A stretch of 26,891 bases of DNA from Candidatus Helarchaeota archaeon (GCA_013375455.1 JABXJT010000063.1:1-26891), one strand, 5' to 3'. Shown: positions 7,665-17,285, counted from the first letter of the stretch. A program made the numbers and translations. The notes: generated by a model not told the origin, from the sequence alone.

Positions 7665-7727
7665 GTAAAAATGTTTTTTAGGTTTTATTGAAGAAATCCT
7701 TTTTAATTTGGTGATAATATAAGTGAA

Positions 7728-7895
7728 ATGATAAATTTAGAGACGATTGAGGGAGAAAAAAAACAAGAAAGGAACGGATCCTCTTCGGAATTAGTGCTAT
7801 ACAAGACTATCAAAGAATTATTAGATGACCCTATGCAAGAGGGGCGATTTACTGTACAGGAACTAAAAAGAGAAGGCTTATATTTATTTAATTGA
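7728..7895 (+). CDS. Possible 55-aa small protein
   Basis: An ATG-initiated ORF of 55 codons in the gap between dhaL and the giant surface-protein gene. The product is charged and helix-like (ELVLYKTIKELLDD, then GRFTVQELKREGLYLFN) with no membrane segment and no recognised domain. GGTGAT at 7710-7715, complementary to the 16S tail, is 12 bases upstream, longer than ideal. Natural-looking composition and lack of low complexity favour a real gene; it could equally be a remnant. It is not clearly linked to either neighbour. Confidence 0.45.
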   Translation: MINLETIEGEKKQERNGSSSELVLYKTIKELLDDPMQEGRFTVQELKREGLYLFN

Positions 7896-7966
7896 ATAAA
7901 TAATGAAAGCGTTGTATACAAATTTATTTCTTATATCTACTCTTAAATGGAGAGTTTTGAGGGTAG

Positions 7967-7981
7967 CCATTTAATTAATGG
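7967..7981 (+). promoter_or_regulatory. Near-palindromic site upstream of the giant gene
   Basis: CCATTTAATTAATGG is a 15-base inverted repeat (CCATT/AATGG) with a TATA-like centre, 55 bases before the TTG start of the giant gene. It could be a promoter, an operator or both. Nothing but position and symmetry supports it. Confidence 0.25.
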
Positions 7982-8036
7982 ATTTGTTGGTTGTCAGAAA
8001 AGAAATTTACTAAAAAAATCTAAGGAGCGAAATTAA

Positions 8037-11000
8037 TTGAAGAGTTATAAAAGAAATGGCTTCTTTTTCATAATAATTTTTATATTATCTTTCAACTTGA
8101 CTGCTCTAATGTTAAATTATGATAGTGACATTATAAATCTTGACCAAAATTCTTCTTTACACGTAAACCAATGCGAATTATTTGATTATTTGTACATGAA
8201 TCACACGGCTACCTTTTTTATGGGTGGGCCACTCGATGTGGGGGCTTCAAGTTTTGAATATTGGCAAATTTCTGCAAATGCCTTCCATGTGAGATGGTAC
8301 GCTGAGGATTTCGGGCTGACAGAATGGGATGTAGATATTCGCAATAGGATCATGGATAATTCCTCAGGAGTTCTCACCATGGGTGATGGGAACCATGACC
8401 CCACATGGATTTTTTCAAACGTTTCGCTGGGCGATTTTGTCTCGATCGCTAATGATGGGATGGGTGATAGGATTTTCAATGTGACAGGGGAATTAAATTA
8501 TAATCTTCCAGGTCATGGTAATGTAGATATCTGGGTTTTAGAAGAATTAACAAATCCCGCCTCGGTTTTGTGGTATGAAAAAGTAACGGGTCTTTTAATA
8601 AATGGAACTTTTGATTGGGGTGGTTTTGGGTGGCATAGGTTTGATTTTGTAGATACAAATTCAGCATTTCAACCAAATAATTTCAATCCCACATTAACCC
8701 TTGGAACTGTATCGCCCTTAAGTGGTACGCAGGTGACGCAATTTAATTTCAGCGTAGTTTATACCGACCAAGATAATAATACGCCTTTCTATGTGAATGT
8801 CTTAATTAATAACACACCATTTTCAATGGGACAGCAAAATCCATCGGACACGAATTACATTGATGGGTGCGCTTATCAGTATTTAACTTATCTGCAACCA
8901 GGAACCTATAATTATTCCTTTACAAGCAAAGATGGTAAATTTACGAATAACACCGGGACCTATTTTGGTATTACCGTAAGTAATGTGAGCAATTCAAACG
9001 GACCGCAATTGGCTGATGGACAAGTATCTCCCGGGATAGGTTATAACTCAAGCACAGTATTCACATTCAGAGTGAATTACTCTGATCAAGACAATAATCC
9101 TCCTGCGTACGTGAATATCACGATAAATTCAACAACACATTCCATGAATCAGGTCATTCCCGAAGATATGAATTATATTGATGGTTGCTGGTTTCAATAT
9201 AGTGCTCCACTTGATACACTGGGGACCAATGCCTATTTATTCAACTGTTCGGATGGAGCTTTCAATGCTAGCCTTGGGCCGTATTTTGCGCCTCTGGTCA
9301 TTAGAACTCAACTCTTTGATAATTTATGGATCAATCATTCAGTAGTATCCTCCTGGGGTGTAAATATAACAAACGGCCAGCTCGTCTACTCTCATACAGG
9401 CGGGCGCAACTTTCATGCCGATTGGACGGTGAGTGGCAGTTGGGATGTTGATGTAGCAGATAGGGTTATCTACAACAGTTCATCATGGTTTTGGGATGGT
9501 CATGATCCCATATGGATTTTCAACCAAGTTTCTCTAGGTACTTCAGTTCCTATTGCAGCTGCATGGGAATCTGAACATATCTTCAATATAACAGGTGAGG
9601 TTGATTATTTACTTCCGGGGTATGGTCCCGTAGAAGTGTGGATTTTGGAAGATTTAAGTACTCCTGGAGGGGTTGCTTGGTATGAGAAAAGCACGGGCAT
9701 TCTTTTAAACTGCACTACCTATGTTTGGGGAGGATTAGATAGTTATTCTTTCGATTTTTTAGGTAGCAATGCCCCATTTACCTATATTCCCAATGATTAT
9801 GCGCCAGAATTGACTTCGGGTTCTGTTTATCCTTTGAATGGAAGTGAAACAACCCAATTTAACTTCAGTGTGATTTATACCGATCTCGATAATAACTACC
9901 CCTTATACATGAATGTTCTAATCAATGGATCTCCATATACTATGGATAAACAAGTCCCCTCTGATAATAATTATACGGACGGGTGCGCCTATCAATATCT
10001 GGGGTATTTACAACCTGGACTCTATAACTATTCTTTTGAATGTGGCGATTGGAATTATACTAATTCAACTCCCACCTATATGGGTATCAATGTAACAGGA
10101 TACAATCTCAACTCATGTACATTGAGCAATGGGCAGGTCATTCCGAATAAAGGATACAATGACACGACCGTTTTTCATTTTCAAGTTAATTATACGGATA
10201 TCGATAATAATGCGCCAACTTTTGTGAATATAACAATAAACATGACAACTTATGGTATGGTTCAGCTAAATCCGCTCGATACTAATTACGCCGATGGTTG
10301 CATATACGATTATGCTACTACCTTAGATACCCTCGGATTCTATACGTTCTATATGAACTGTTCGGATGGCCTATATAATGCAAGTACAAGTTCACACATT
10401 GGGCCCGAAGTAATACGAACCCAACTCTTTGATGGTATGAATATTAACCATACACTCACCTCCTCTTTTTTTGGAAATGGACCTTCGGAGTTCCTTTACT
10501 CTGGTGGTTCTAACGGGATTTTTAGCGTGAGTTGGACGTTTGGGTTTACAACCTGGGATGTTGACGTCCGAAATAGAATTATGACAAATACTCTTGGGTG
10601 GTTTATTGATGGTGACCACACTCCCGCCTGGATCTTCTCAATTACATCACTTGGTGATAATATACCAATTGGTATAATTCAAATGGGTCCACCTGAACCG
10701 GAACATACTTTTAATGTGTCAGGGGAAATGGATTACATCCTTCCCGGATATGGTCCCGTGGAAGTGTGGATACTAACAGATTTGACTTCACCTGCAGCTG
10801 TTTGGTATGAGAAAAGCACGGGCATTCTCTTAAACGGTACTTTTTATTTTTTTGGAGGTACTGAAACCTATACCTTTGATTTCGTGGATACAAATGCTGA
10901 TATTACCTATATCACAAATGATTACGCGCCAGAATTAACCTCGGGCTCGGTGGAACCTATGACTGGAAATCAAACTACCCAATTCAATTTCACAGTCATT

Positions 11001-14000
11001 TATACCGACCAAGATAACAATTACCCCCTTTATATTAATACTTTAATAAATGGAACGCCCTTTCCAATGCAAAAGCACGATTTATTGGATTCGAATTACA
11101 CCGATGGGTGTTTATACGAGTATCTTTCCTTTTTGCAACCTGGAAGCTACAATTATTCCTTTGAATGCGGTGATTGGAATTATACCAATTCTACACCAAC
11201 CCAAGTCGGTATCAGCGTGGTCGAATTCAATCTTATTCAACCTGTATTGAGTAATGGGCAAGTTATTCCCACTACAGGTTATAATGGCACGACGATTTTT
11301 GTATTTTCAGTGAATTATACCGATGCTGAGAACAACGGACCGTCTTATATCAATGTAACGATCAATTCGACTTCGTATTCTATGGATAAACAAAATCCGC
11401 TTGATACCAATTTCATTGATGGTTGTATATACGAATATAATACTCAGTTAAGTGATAATGGTGTTTATGTATTCTACTTCAATTGTTCAGATGGGATATT
11501 TCCCGCTAGTGATGGACCATATATCGGACCTGCTGTAAAGAAATCACCGTTATTTGATGGTATGTTTACAAATTATACTATAACATCTAACGTGATGGGA
11601 AATGGGATATCGACTTTTTTCTACTCTCAAAAGCTAAATAATGATTTCAATGTGACTTGGACATTTCCACTCCATACTTGGGATGTTTCTTTTGAAAATA
11701 GAATCTTATCCAATATAGTTGGAGGTTGGCTTTCTGATGGAGATCATACACTTGAATGGATCTACCCCGATATTTCATTAGGTAGTTTCATTTGGATTGG
11801 GACTGTTTGGGAAGGTGATCATCTCTTCAATGTTTCAGGGGAATTGGAATATTTTATCCCGGGATATGGTCCCGTTGGGGTTTGGGTCTTAACAGATATA
11901 AGTTCTCCAGGATCTCTTTGGTTTGAGAAAAGTACGGGGATTCTCTTAAATGGCACTGTAACCATTTTTGGTGGTGGTAGTTATTACACATTTAATTTCA
12001 TAAATACTAATACGGAATTCTCCTATGTCCCCTGGCCACCCACTTTAACATCAGGTTCGGTCTATCCCTTAACAGGAGATCAGGCTACCCTATTTAATTT
12101 CAGTGTCACTTACTCCGACTTCGAGAATGCGACACCCACTTTCGTCAATGTGTTAATAAATGGAACGCCCTATCCGATGCAACCACAGAATCCACTTGAC
12201 ACGGACTATACTGATGGATGTGTTTATGAATATTTGACTTATTTATTAGAAGGTACTTATAATTATTCCTTTGAATGCAGTGATGGCCAGTTTAACACTT
12301 CAACTATCACCTACACTGGTTTGAATGTTTCACTGGATTTAACACTTCCTACCGGAAATATTTCCTACCCGCTTACCAACTCCATCCAAACTGGAAATTC
12401 CATTGCTATCGGGGGATTTGCGAATGGTACAAACTCCCCTATCCAAAATATTACTATAAACTCCCCCGCCTACACCTTGACGACAAGTCCCATAGGTCTA
12501 TTAGAAGGATCCTACGAATTCACGAATAATACGCCTGTTGCGAATGGGGACACGACTTTAGAAGTGAATATCACTGATTCTGGGAGTAATTCAATTATTT
12601 TAAATGTCACTTTTACGATTGATAATGCGCCACCTAGTATCTCAGTAACGAACCCAGCGACTAACGGCGCGATATTTAGTGGTGCCTCCATTCTTGTGGA
12701 GGGCCTTGCGAATGGCACCTTTACAAATATAACAATTTTTCAGTTTAACAACACGAACTTTAATTTGAATATCGATCCAACCAATCAATCTGCTGGAAAC
12801 TTCCAGCTAGAGAATAATACGGCACTAGAAGGCTTTGTGGTAATTGAAATTTCTGTCACTGACAATGCGAGCCTCACCACCACCGTCGTGGTTTGGTTCT
12901 ATGTGGATGATAAGCCGCCCACGGGTAATATATCCTACCCCATCGGCACTTCGGCGGTCCAAAGTGGGAGTTCAATCATTGTTGCGGGATTTGCGGATGG
13001 TACTGGCAGCCCCATTCAAAATGTTACTATAAATTCATCTGCTTATACTCTGTCGATAAACCCCATCGGTCAATTAGCGGGTTCATATGAATTCACGAAT
13101 AATACGCCCATTGCAAATGGAATTACAACTTTAGAAATCAATATAACAGATTCTATTAATAATTCAACGCTTTTAATTGTTACATTTACGGTTGATAATG
13201 TTCCACCGAACTTAACCGTCACAAACCCTCTGATGAATGGAATAACAGTGAATAATGCCACCATTCTTATAGAAGGATTAGTCGATGGGACCTTTACAAA
13301 TATCACCTTGTTTCAATTCAATAATTCCAATTTCAACTTGAATCTGGATCCAACTAACCAATCAGCAGGCAACTTCCAACTAGAGAATAATACCGCTCTT
13401 GAGGGCTATGTTATCATAGAAATTTCAGTCACCGATAATGCGAGCCTCACCACCACCGTCGTGGTTTGGTTTTATGTGGATTATAAGCCGCCCACGGGTA
13501 ATATATCCTACCCCATCGGCACTTCGGCGGTCCAAAGTGGGAGTTCAATCATTGTTGCGGGATTTGCGGATGGTACTGGCAGCCCCATTCAAAATGTCAC
13601 TATAAATTCATCTGCTTATACTCTGTCAATTAACCCCATTGGTCAATTAGCTGGTACTTATCAATTTACAAATAATACTCCTATTGCAAACGGAATAACT
13701 ACCTTAGAAATCAATGTTACTGACACAATTAATACTTCTATTCTACTAACTGTTACCTTTACAGTCGACAACTCCCTTCCGAGCCTCGCGTTTACCAATC
13801 CAACGACAAATGGGACTATATTAAGTGTAGCCTCAATTCTTGTAGAAGGAACTGCAGATGGGACTTTCACGAATATTACCCTTTTCCAGTTTAACAATTC
13901 GAATTTCAACATTAATATCGATCCTACGAACCAGTCCGCAGGTAGCTTCCAATTAGAAAATAATACGGCTCTCGAGGGCTTAATTATTATAGAAATATCT

Positions 14001-15740
14001 GTCACCGATAACGCAAGCCTCACTAGTACCTTCATTATCTGGTTCTATGTAGACGCGGGTCGCCCCAGCGGCTCCATAACCTATCCTTCAGGTAATTATT
14101 CTCTACAAAGTGGCAATTCCATTTCTGTTGCGGGTGTTGCTGATGGTGGCGGTATTCCCATTCAAAATATCACTATCAATTCTTCAGTCTTTTCACTATC
14201 TATTAGCCCTATAGGTCTGATTTCAGGAGCTTTTCAGTTCCTCAATAATACGGATATTCCAAATGGCTTAATCTCCTTGGAGATAAATATAACCGACATA
14301 ACGAACGATTCAGTTCTGTTGACAATTATCTTTATGGTCGATAACCTACCTCCCATTGTAATCATTAACTCCCCCTCAAATGGAATTGCTCTTGCCATCA
14401 ACACAATCAATGTAACAGGCACTGCTAATGGAACTCTATCCAATATAGTTAGCATTCAAATAAATGATTCCCGTTTTAGCATAAATCCTCTCATAGACCC
14501 AACTAACTCCTCCTTTGGCGCTTTTTCCTTTACAAACATATCGAATATTCAGGGACCAATTACACTTCAAATTACAGTGTGGGATAATGCCAGCCTCTCC
14601 GGTGTCGGTATTGTTCTATTTTATGTTGATGGGGTAGATCCCTACGTAGTAAGTAGTAATATTCCTCAAGGTGGCGCAATAGGCGGACAAACGTTACAAA
14701 TTATCGGCATAGCTAATGGAACTGGTAGCTTAATTACTAATCTCACTATAAATGAAACTCGATTCACTTTACAACTCAATCCGAATGGGACCTTAATGGG
14801 GCAATTCATCTTCGAGAATAATACCTATCTTGCCGATGGGATTTACAGCATTCAAATAATGATTAAAGACATGGTTAATCGAACGTCTGCATTGATTTTG
14901 ACGTTTTATATTGATAATACCGCCCCTCCACAAGTGCTAGCCTTTAACCACACTAAAGATGGTCGTTCTGTAACATTAACATGGAATGCAGTGAGTGATT
15001 TGACGAATATCACTTATCTAATCTTCAGGAATGGCATCAATATTGCTAATACAACTGGTACTTCTTATTATGATCCAAATTTATCGCCAGGTACGTATAA
15101 CTATAGCATTATTGCCATTGATGCGGCTGGCAACGCTGGTCCGATAAGTTCTCAAATGGTGGTAATCGAAGGTGAGGACGACTTTCTATTTGAGATTCTC
15201 TTAATTCTCTTAGCCGTGGTGGGCAGTGTCGTTGCTGTTTCTGTAATAATGAGATCAAGACGTAAAAGACGACGACCAAGTGCAAGACCCGAATCCACAT
15301 TACTTCTAGCAGCTCTCCCTGGAAAGAAAGCAGGCGCAGCGGAAGTAGAAATTGAAGTAGAAAAAGCAATTGAAAAAGCCAAGGAGCCTGCGGCGGAAAT
15401 AGAAAAAGCACCAGAAGAAAAACGGCAAGAAAAGAAAGAAATTGAGGGCCAAGTACCCAAAGAAGAGACTCCCAAACAATTCCTCTGGCGCTGTGAACAG
15501 TGTTCGAACTATTTTACTACCGAGATAGAGGGCGCGTTCTCATGTCCCACCTGTGAAGTGCAGCTCCAATTTGTAAAACAGGAACTGCCTGACGCACCCA
15601 AATCAATATACTATTGTCTTTGTCCAAATTGTCAAGTGAAATATCAATACCATATAAAAGGAATCATCCCCTGTCCTAAATGTCGAACTCCCTTACAATT
15701 TCTTGAAGAGGAGAAGTCCTTACCTGCTAAAGACGAATAA
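8037..15740 (+). CDS. Giant single-pass surface protein: signal peptide, Ig-like repeats, FN3-like domain, membrane span, two cytosolic zinc ribbons
   Basis: A 2567-aa protein. The TTG start is supported by AAGGAG 9 bases upstream and by the signal peptide that follows (hydrophobic residues 9-26). Residues 48-1435 hold four repeats of about 370 aa, each with a Trp-rich beta domain (WDVD, HIFNVTGE, PGYGPVEVW, WYEKSTGILLNGT) and one or two Ig-like domains with YTDQDNN and DGC motifs. The fourth lacks its second Ig-like half. Residues 1437-2293 hold nine Ig/cadherin-like repeats of about 95 aa in two alternating types. An FN3-like domain (2296-2378), a membrane span (2383-2405), stop-transfer RSRRKRRR and a Lys/Glu-rich segment (2434-2475) follow. 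The tail has two zinc ribbons: Cys2486/2489/2503/2506 and Cys2529/2532/2546/2549. About 120 N-x-S/T sequons occur before the span and none after it, fitting an N-glycosylated ectodomain. Adhesion, S-layer or sensing roles are inferred. Confidence 0.9.
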   Translation: MKSYKRNGFFFIIIFILSFNLTALMLNYDSDIINLDQNSSLHVNQCELFDYLYMNHTATFFMGGPLDVGASSFEYWQISANAFHVRWYAEDFGLTEWDVDIRNRIMDNSSGVLTMGDGNHDPTWIFSNVSLGDFVSIANDGMGDRIFNVTGELNYNLPGHGNVDIWVLEELTNPASVLWYEKVTGLLINGTFDWGGFGWHRFDFVDTNSAFQPNNFNPTLTLGTVSPLSGTQVTQFNFSVVYTDQDNNTPFYVNVLINNTPFSMGQQNPSDTNYIDGCAYQYLTYLQPGTYNYSFTSKDGKFTNNTGTYFGITVSNVSNSNGPQLADGQVSPGIGYNSSTVFTFRVNYSDQDNNPPAYVNITINSTTHSMNQVIPEDMNYIDGCWFQYSAPLDTLGTNAYLFNCSDGAFNASLGPYFAPLVIRTQLFDNLWINHSVVSSWGVNITNGQLVYSHTGGRNFHADWTVSGSWDVDVADRVIYNSSSWFWDGHDPIWIFNQVSLGTSVPIAAAWESEHIFNITGEVDYLLPGYGPVEVWILEDLSTPGGVAWYEKSTGILLNCTTYVWGGLDSYSFDFLGSNAPFTYIPNDYAPELTSGSVYPLNGSETTQFNFSVIYTDLDNNYPLYMNVLINGSPYTMDKQVPSDNNYTDGCAYQYLGYLQPGLYNYSFECGDWNYTNSTPTYMGINVTGYNLNSCTLSNGQVIPNKGYNDTTVFHFQVNYTDIDNNAPTFVNITINMTTYGMVQLNPLDTNYADGCIYDYATTLDTLGFYTFYMNCSDGLYNASTSSHIGPEVIRTQLFDGMNINHTLTSSFFGNGPSEFLYSGGSNGIFSVSWTFGFTTWDVDVRNRIMTNTLGWFIDGDHTPAWIFSITSLGDNIPIGIIQMGPPEPEHTFNVSGEMDYILPGYGPVEVWILTDLTSPAAVWYEKSTGILLNGTFYFFGGTETYTFDFVDTNADITYITNDYAPELTSGSVEPMTGNQTTQFNFTVIYTDQDNNYPLYINTLINGTPFPMQKHDLLDSNYTDGCLYEYLSFLQPGSYNYSFECGDWNYTNSTPTQVGISVVEFNLIQPVLSNGQVIPTTGYNGTTIFVFSVNYTDAENNGPSYINVTINSTSYSMDKQNPLDTNFIDGCIYEYNTQLSDNGVYVFYFNCSDGIFPASDGPYIGPAVKKSPLFDGMFTNYTITSNVMGNGISTFFYSQKLNNDFNVTWTFPLHTWDVSFENRILSNIVGGWLSDGDHTLEWIYPDISLGSFIWIGTVWEGDHLFNVSGELEYFIPGYGPVGVWVLTDISSPGSLWFEKSTGILLNGTVTIFGGGSYYTFNFINTNTEFSYVPWPPTLTSGSVYPLTGDQATLFNFSVTYSDFENATPTFVNVLINGTPYPMQPQNPLDTDYTDGCVYEYLTYLLEGTYNYSFECSDGQFNTSTITYTGLNVSLDLTLPTGNISYPLTNSIQTGNSIAIGGFANGTNSPIQNITINSPAYTLTTSPIGLLEGSYEFTNNTPVANGDTTLEVNITDSGSNSIILNVTFTIDNAPPSISVTNPATNGAIFSGASILVEGLANGTFTNITIFQFNNTNFNLNIDPTNQSAGNFQLENNTALEGFVVIEISVTDNASLTTTVVVWFYVDDKPPTGNISYPIGTSAVQSGSSIIVAGFADGTGSPIQNVTINSSAYTLSINPIGQLAGSYEFTNNTPIANGITTLEINITDSINNSTLLIVTFTVDNVPPNLTVTNPLMNGITVNNATILIEGLVDGTFTNITLFQFNNSNFNLNLDPTNQSAGNFQLENNTALEGYVIIEISVTDNASLTTTVVVWFYVDYKPPTGNISYPIGTSAVQSGSSIIVAGFADGTGSPIQNVTINSSAYTLSINPIGQLAGTYQFTNNTPIANGITTLEINVTDTINTSILLTVTFTVDNSLPSLAFTNPTTNGTILSVASILVEGTADGTFTNITLFQFNNSNFNINIDPTNQSAGSFQLENNTALEGLIIIEISVTDNASLTSTFIIWFYVDAGRPSGSITYPSGNYSLQSGNSISVAGVADGGGIPIQNITINSSVFSLSISPIGLISGAFQFLNNTDIPNGLISLEINITDITNDSVLLTIIFMVDNLPPIVIINSPSNGIALAINTINVTGTANGTLSNIVSIQINDSRFSINPLIDPTNSSFGAFSFTNISNIQGPITLQITVWDNASLSGVGIVLFYVDGVDPYVVSSNIPQGGAIGGQTLQIIGIANGTGSLITNLTINETRFTLQLNPNGTLMGQFIFENNTYLADGIYSIQIMIKDMVNRTSALILTFYIDNTAPPQVLAFNHTKDGRSVTLTWNAVSDLTNITYLIFRNGINIANTTGTSYYDPNLSPGTYNYSIIAIDAAGNAGPISSQMVVIEGEDDFLFEILLILLAVVGSVVAVSVIMRSRRKRRRPSARPESTLLLAALPGKKAGAAEVEIEVEKAIEKAKEPAAEIEKAPEEKRQEKKEIEGQVPKEETPKQFLWRCEQCSNYFTTEIEGAFSCPTCEVQLQFVKQELPDAPKSIYYCLCPNCQVKYQYHIKGIIPCPKCRTPLQFLEEEKSLPAKDE
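8178..12344 (+). repeat. Four tandem repeats of about 1.1 kb in the giant gene
   Basis: Units begin at LFDYLYMNHT (8178), LFDNLWINHS (9312), LFDGMNINHT (10425) and LFDGMFTNYT (11550). The first three are 371-378 codons; the last is shortened by about 100 codons because its second Ig-like domain is absent. Divergence between units is clear at the protein level, so the expansion is old. Confidence 0.85.
12864..13048 (+). repeat. Recent 573-bp-offset duplication, first copy
   Basis: This stretch matches 13437-13621 with only a few differences, and 12910-13024 is identical to 13483-13597 (115 bases, including synonymous positions). The other pairs of repeats in the gene differ much more, so this pair is a recent duplication or gene-conversion tract. 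Confidence 0.85.
13437..13621 (+). repeat. Recent 573-bp-offset duplication, second copy
   Basis: Partner of 12864-13048. The two copies lie in frame, exactly one repeat pair (191 codons) apart, so loss or gain of a pair by recombination would keep the frame. Confidence 0.85.
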
Positions 15741-15784
15741 ATTGGTCGCCCTCTAGCACAACTATAGTCGGGATTAATTTATGT

Positions 15785-15792
15785 AAAAAAAA
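15785..15792 (-). terminator. Oligo-T terminator for the 444-aa minus-strand gene
   Basis: On the minus strand a run of eight T follows the non-coding element, about 95 bases past the stop codon of the 444-aa gene. Confidence 0.35.
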
Positions 15793-15794
15793 GT

Positions 15795-15840
15795 AACTCT
15801 AAGAAAGTTTCTAGGATTACGGTGATACCCAGCTACTTAG
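15795..15840 (+). repeat. Non-coding 46-bp element, copy B
   Basis: AACTCTAAGAAAGTTT followed by a 30-base part ending ATACCCAGCTACTTAG. It matches copy C (17286-17331) at 38 of 46 positions with no gaps, the first 16 being identical. Copies B and C flank the 444-aa gene as direct repeats. AGAAAGTTTCT and the outer CTAAG/CTTAG pair could form a hairpin in this copy. Confidence 0.75.
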
Positions 15841-15887
15841 ACAATTATTTTCAAAGAGAAATTCAAGATTTCGAATCATAAGAAACA

Positions 15888-17222
15888 CTACTTTTTTTTC
15901 GGACGATATTGGAAATCTTCACGCATCTTATCTACGCTTTTCATATCAATCCCCGCTTCATCACCTGTGGAACGAAGTGATGATCTTTTCCCAACTTTAG
16001 CTTTCGATTTGTCGGTATATTCTTTCCATAGAAATTCTGTATGGCGTCCGTGCTTTCTACTAATGATTATTTCTGGGGAGACCTCATCTTTCCGTGAATC
16101 AAGTGTTAAATCTAAATAGGCGCCCTCCAATACCTCCTCGAAAGTTAATCCTATATCTTCTAATTTGAATCTACCCTCAGGATCGTCCGGAAATTTGGTT
16201 TCCAGTAAATCCGGGTTCGTATCTGCGTTTTCATACACTTTTTTATCGTGCGTGTTTGGAGGAACTCGGTCGTAGGTTTGATAGGGCATGACCATTCCTT
16301 TTTGTTCCCATTTATTCCGCATAAATGTAAAACATTCGGGAGTGTTTCTGGTTATTATTGGTTGTGCATCTTTTTCAATGGGATGAAGGTAAAGTCGGTG
16401 TTCTGTAAAGAGCCCCCCAAATATTTCAAGGAATTTCTTTTTTAATCTCGCACCACCATACCCCAAACCACCCGCCATTGGAGGGGCGGGCCACCAATTA
16501 AACCAATAATCCTTTAATTTATAAAAGCGTTTAGAAAGTATTCCATCGAACATGAAGCCCATTACTTCATATGAGGATGCCTCAAGTATCATGTTAAGAG
16601 TGGCACTGCACCATATTACAACAAGACTATAAGTACTATCATTCCATTGAGGGGTCCGTTCGTTTCGTGCATCACAAAGAGTAGCAATAATTCGAGCTGC
16701 AGATTGATCTAAATTTTTACTTCGTTTTGGTATATTTTTTAATTTATAGCCCAATTTCATGTGACGCCGATTAAAAAATTCATCTTCCGCATTTATTATC
16801 CACCAATCTACAGGAATCCCATTTTCTAAGTGGAGATTTAATGCAAACATGGCTTCCCCATCTTTAAAATCATGAATGCATAAATAGGTAGTATCTGAAC
16901 TCTCGCCAAAAAGTAATTTCATGACTCCTTGTTGTAGATCGCTCCTAATTGCTAAAACAGGTGGGAAGAATGCATAGGTCAAAATTTTATCGGTCTGGCT
17001 TTCAGGTATTTTACCTGTTATGACATCGCGAGCTGTATAGACCGATTCATTTAACCGAATAGAGGCAAGATCATAAATAGTTTCACCGAACTTGCTGAAA
17101 AGATACTTGAGATATTCCCAACCATGCTCCTTGAACATTTCCCAGATATTCGTGCCCAATGGTAAATGATATTTGGTGAGAATATCATCGGAAATTTCCT
17201 CAAAGGTGTGCTGGGTCATCAT
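15888..17222 (-). CDS. Unrecognised 444-aa soluble protein
   Basis: I do not recognise this family. The protein has no signal peptide or convincing membrane span. It is rich in aromatic residues, with DWWIINAEDEFFNRRH (about 139-154), YWFNWWPAPPMAGGLGYGG (239-257) and several isolated tryptophans. The last 45 residues are basic (KSKAKVGKRSS and ending YRPKKK), which could contact nucleic acid. NAEDEFF and DARNE contain acidic groups, but no known nuclease or transferase motif is complete. It begins MM with a short GGGG before the first ATG and stands alone, transcribed opposite to both neighbours. Two direct copies of a non-coding element flank it (15795 and 17286). Its codon use looks like that of the surrounding genes. 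Function unknown. Confidence 0.75.
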   Translation of the reverse strand: MMTQHTFEEISDDILTKYHLPLGTNIWEMFKEHGWEYLKYLFSKFGETIYDLASIRLNESVYTARDVITGKIPESQTDKILTYAFFPPVLAIRSDLQQGVMKLLFGESSDTTYLCIHDFKDGEAMFALNLHLENGIPVDWWIINAEDEFFNRRHMKLGYKLKNIPKRSKNLDQSAARIIATLCDARNERTPQWNDSTYSLVVIWCSATLNMILEASSYEVMGFMFDGILSKRFYKLKDYWFNWWPAPPMAGGLGYGGARLKKKFLEIFGGLFTEHRLYLHPIEKDAQPIITRNTPECFTFMRNKWEQKGMVMPYQTYDRVPPNTHDKKVYENADTNPDLLETKFPDDPEGRFKLEDIGLTFEEVLEGAYLDLTLDSRKDEVSPEIIISRKHGRHTEFLWKEYTDKSKAKVGKRSSLRSTGDEAGIDMKSVDKMREDFQYRPKKK

Positions 17223-17285
17223 AGTCCCCTATCTTAAATATTAATTCATCTAATTTTGGAATTTAATTTTCATTGTATAAAAATT

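Larger units (their letters stand above)
12345..14918 (+). repeat. Nine Ig-like repeats of about 95 codons in alternating types
   Basis: Type one carries PTGNISYP, SPIQNVTINSSAY and FTNNTPIANG; type two carries GTFTNITLFQFNN, IDPTNQSAG and QLENNTALEG. They alternate four times, followed by one further diverged copy before the FN3-like domain. Period of a pair is about 191 codons (573 bases). Confidence 0.85.

Noticed and set aside
13661..14035. 124-codon minus-strand ORF inside the giant gene
   Set aside because: Antisense of the Ig-like repeats; similar shadows recur opposite each repeat, so they follow from the repeat sequence.
12345..14918. CRISPR-like array because of regular repeats
   Set aside because: The period is 95 codons, the repeats are coding and divergent, and there are no short identical repeats with spacers.
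15152..15475. Two overlapping minus-strand ORFs opposite the membrane span and tail of the giant gene
   Set aside because: Ser/Ala- and Leu/Phe-rich antisense of a Glu/Lys-rich coding region; no start signal.
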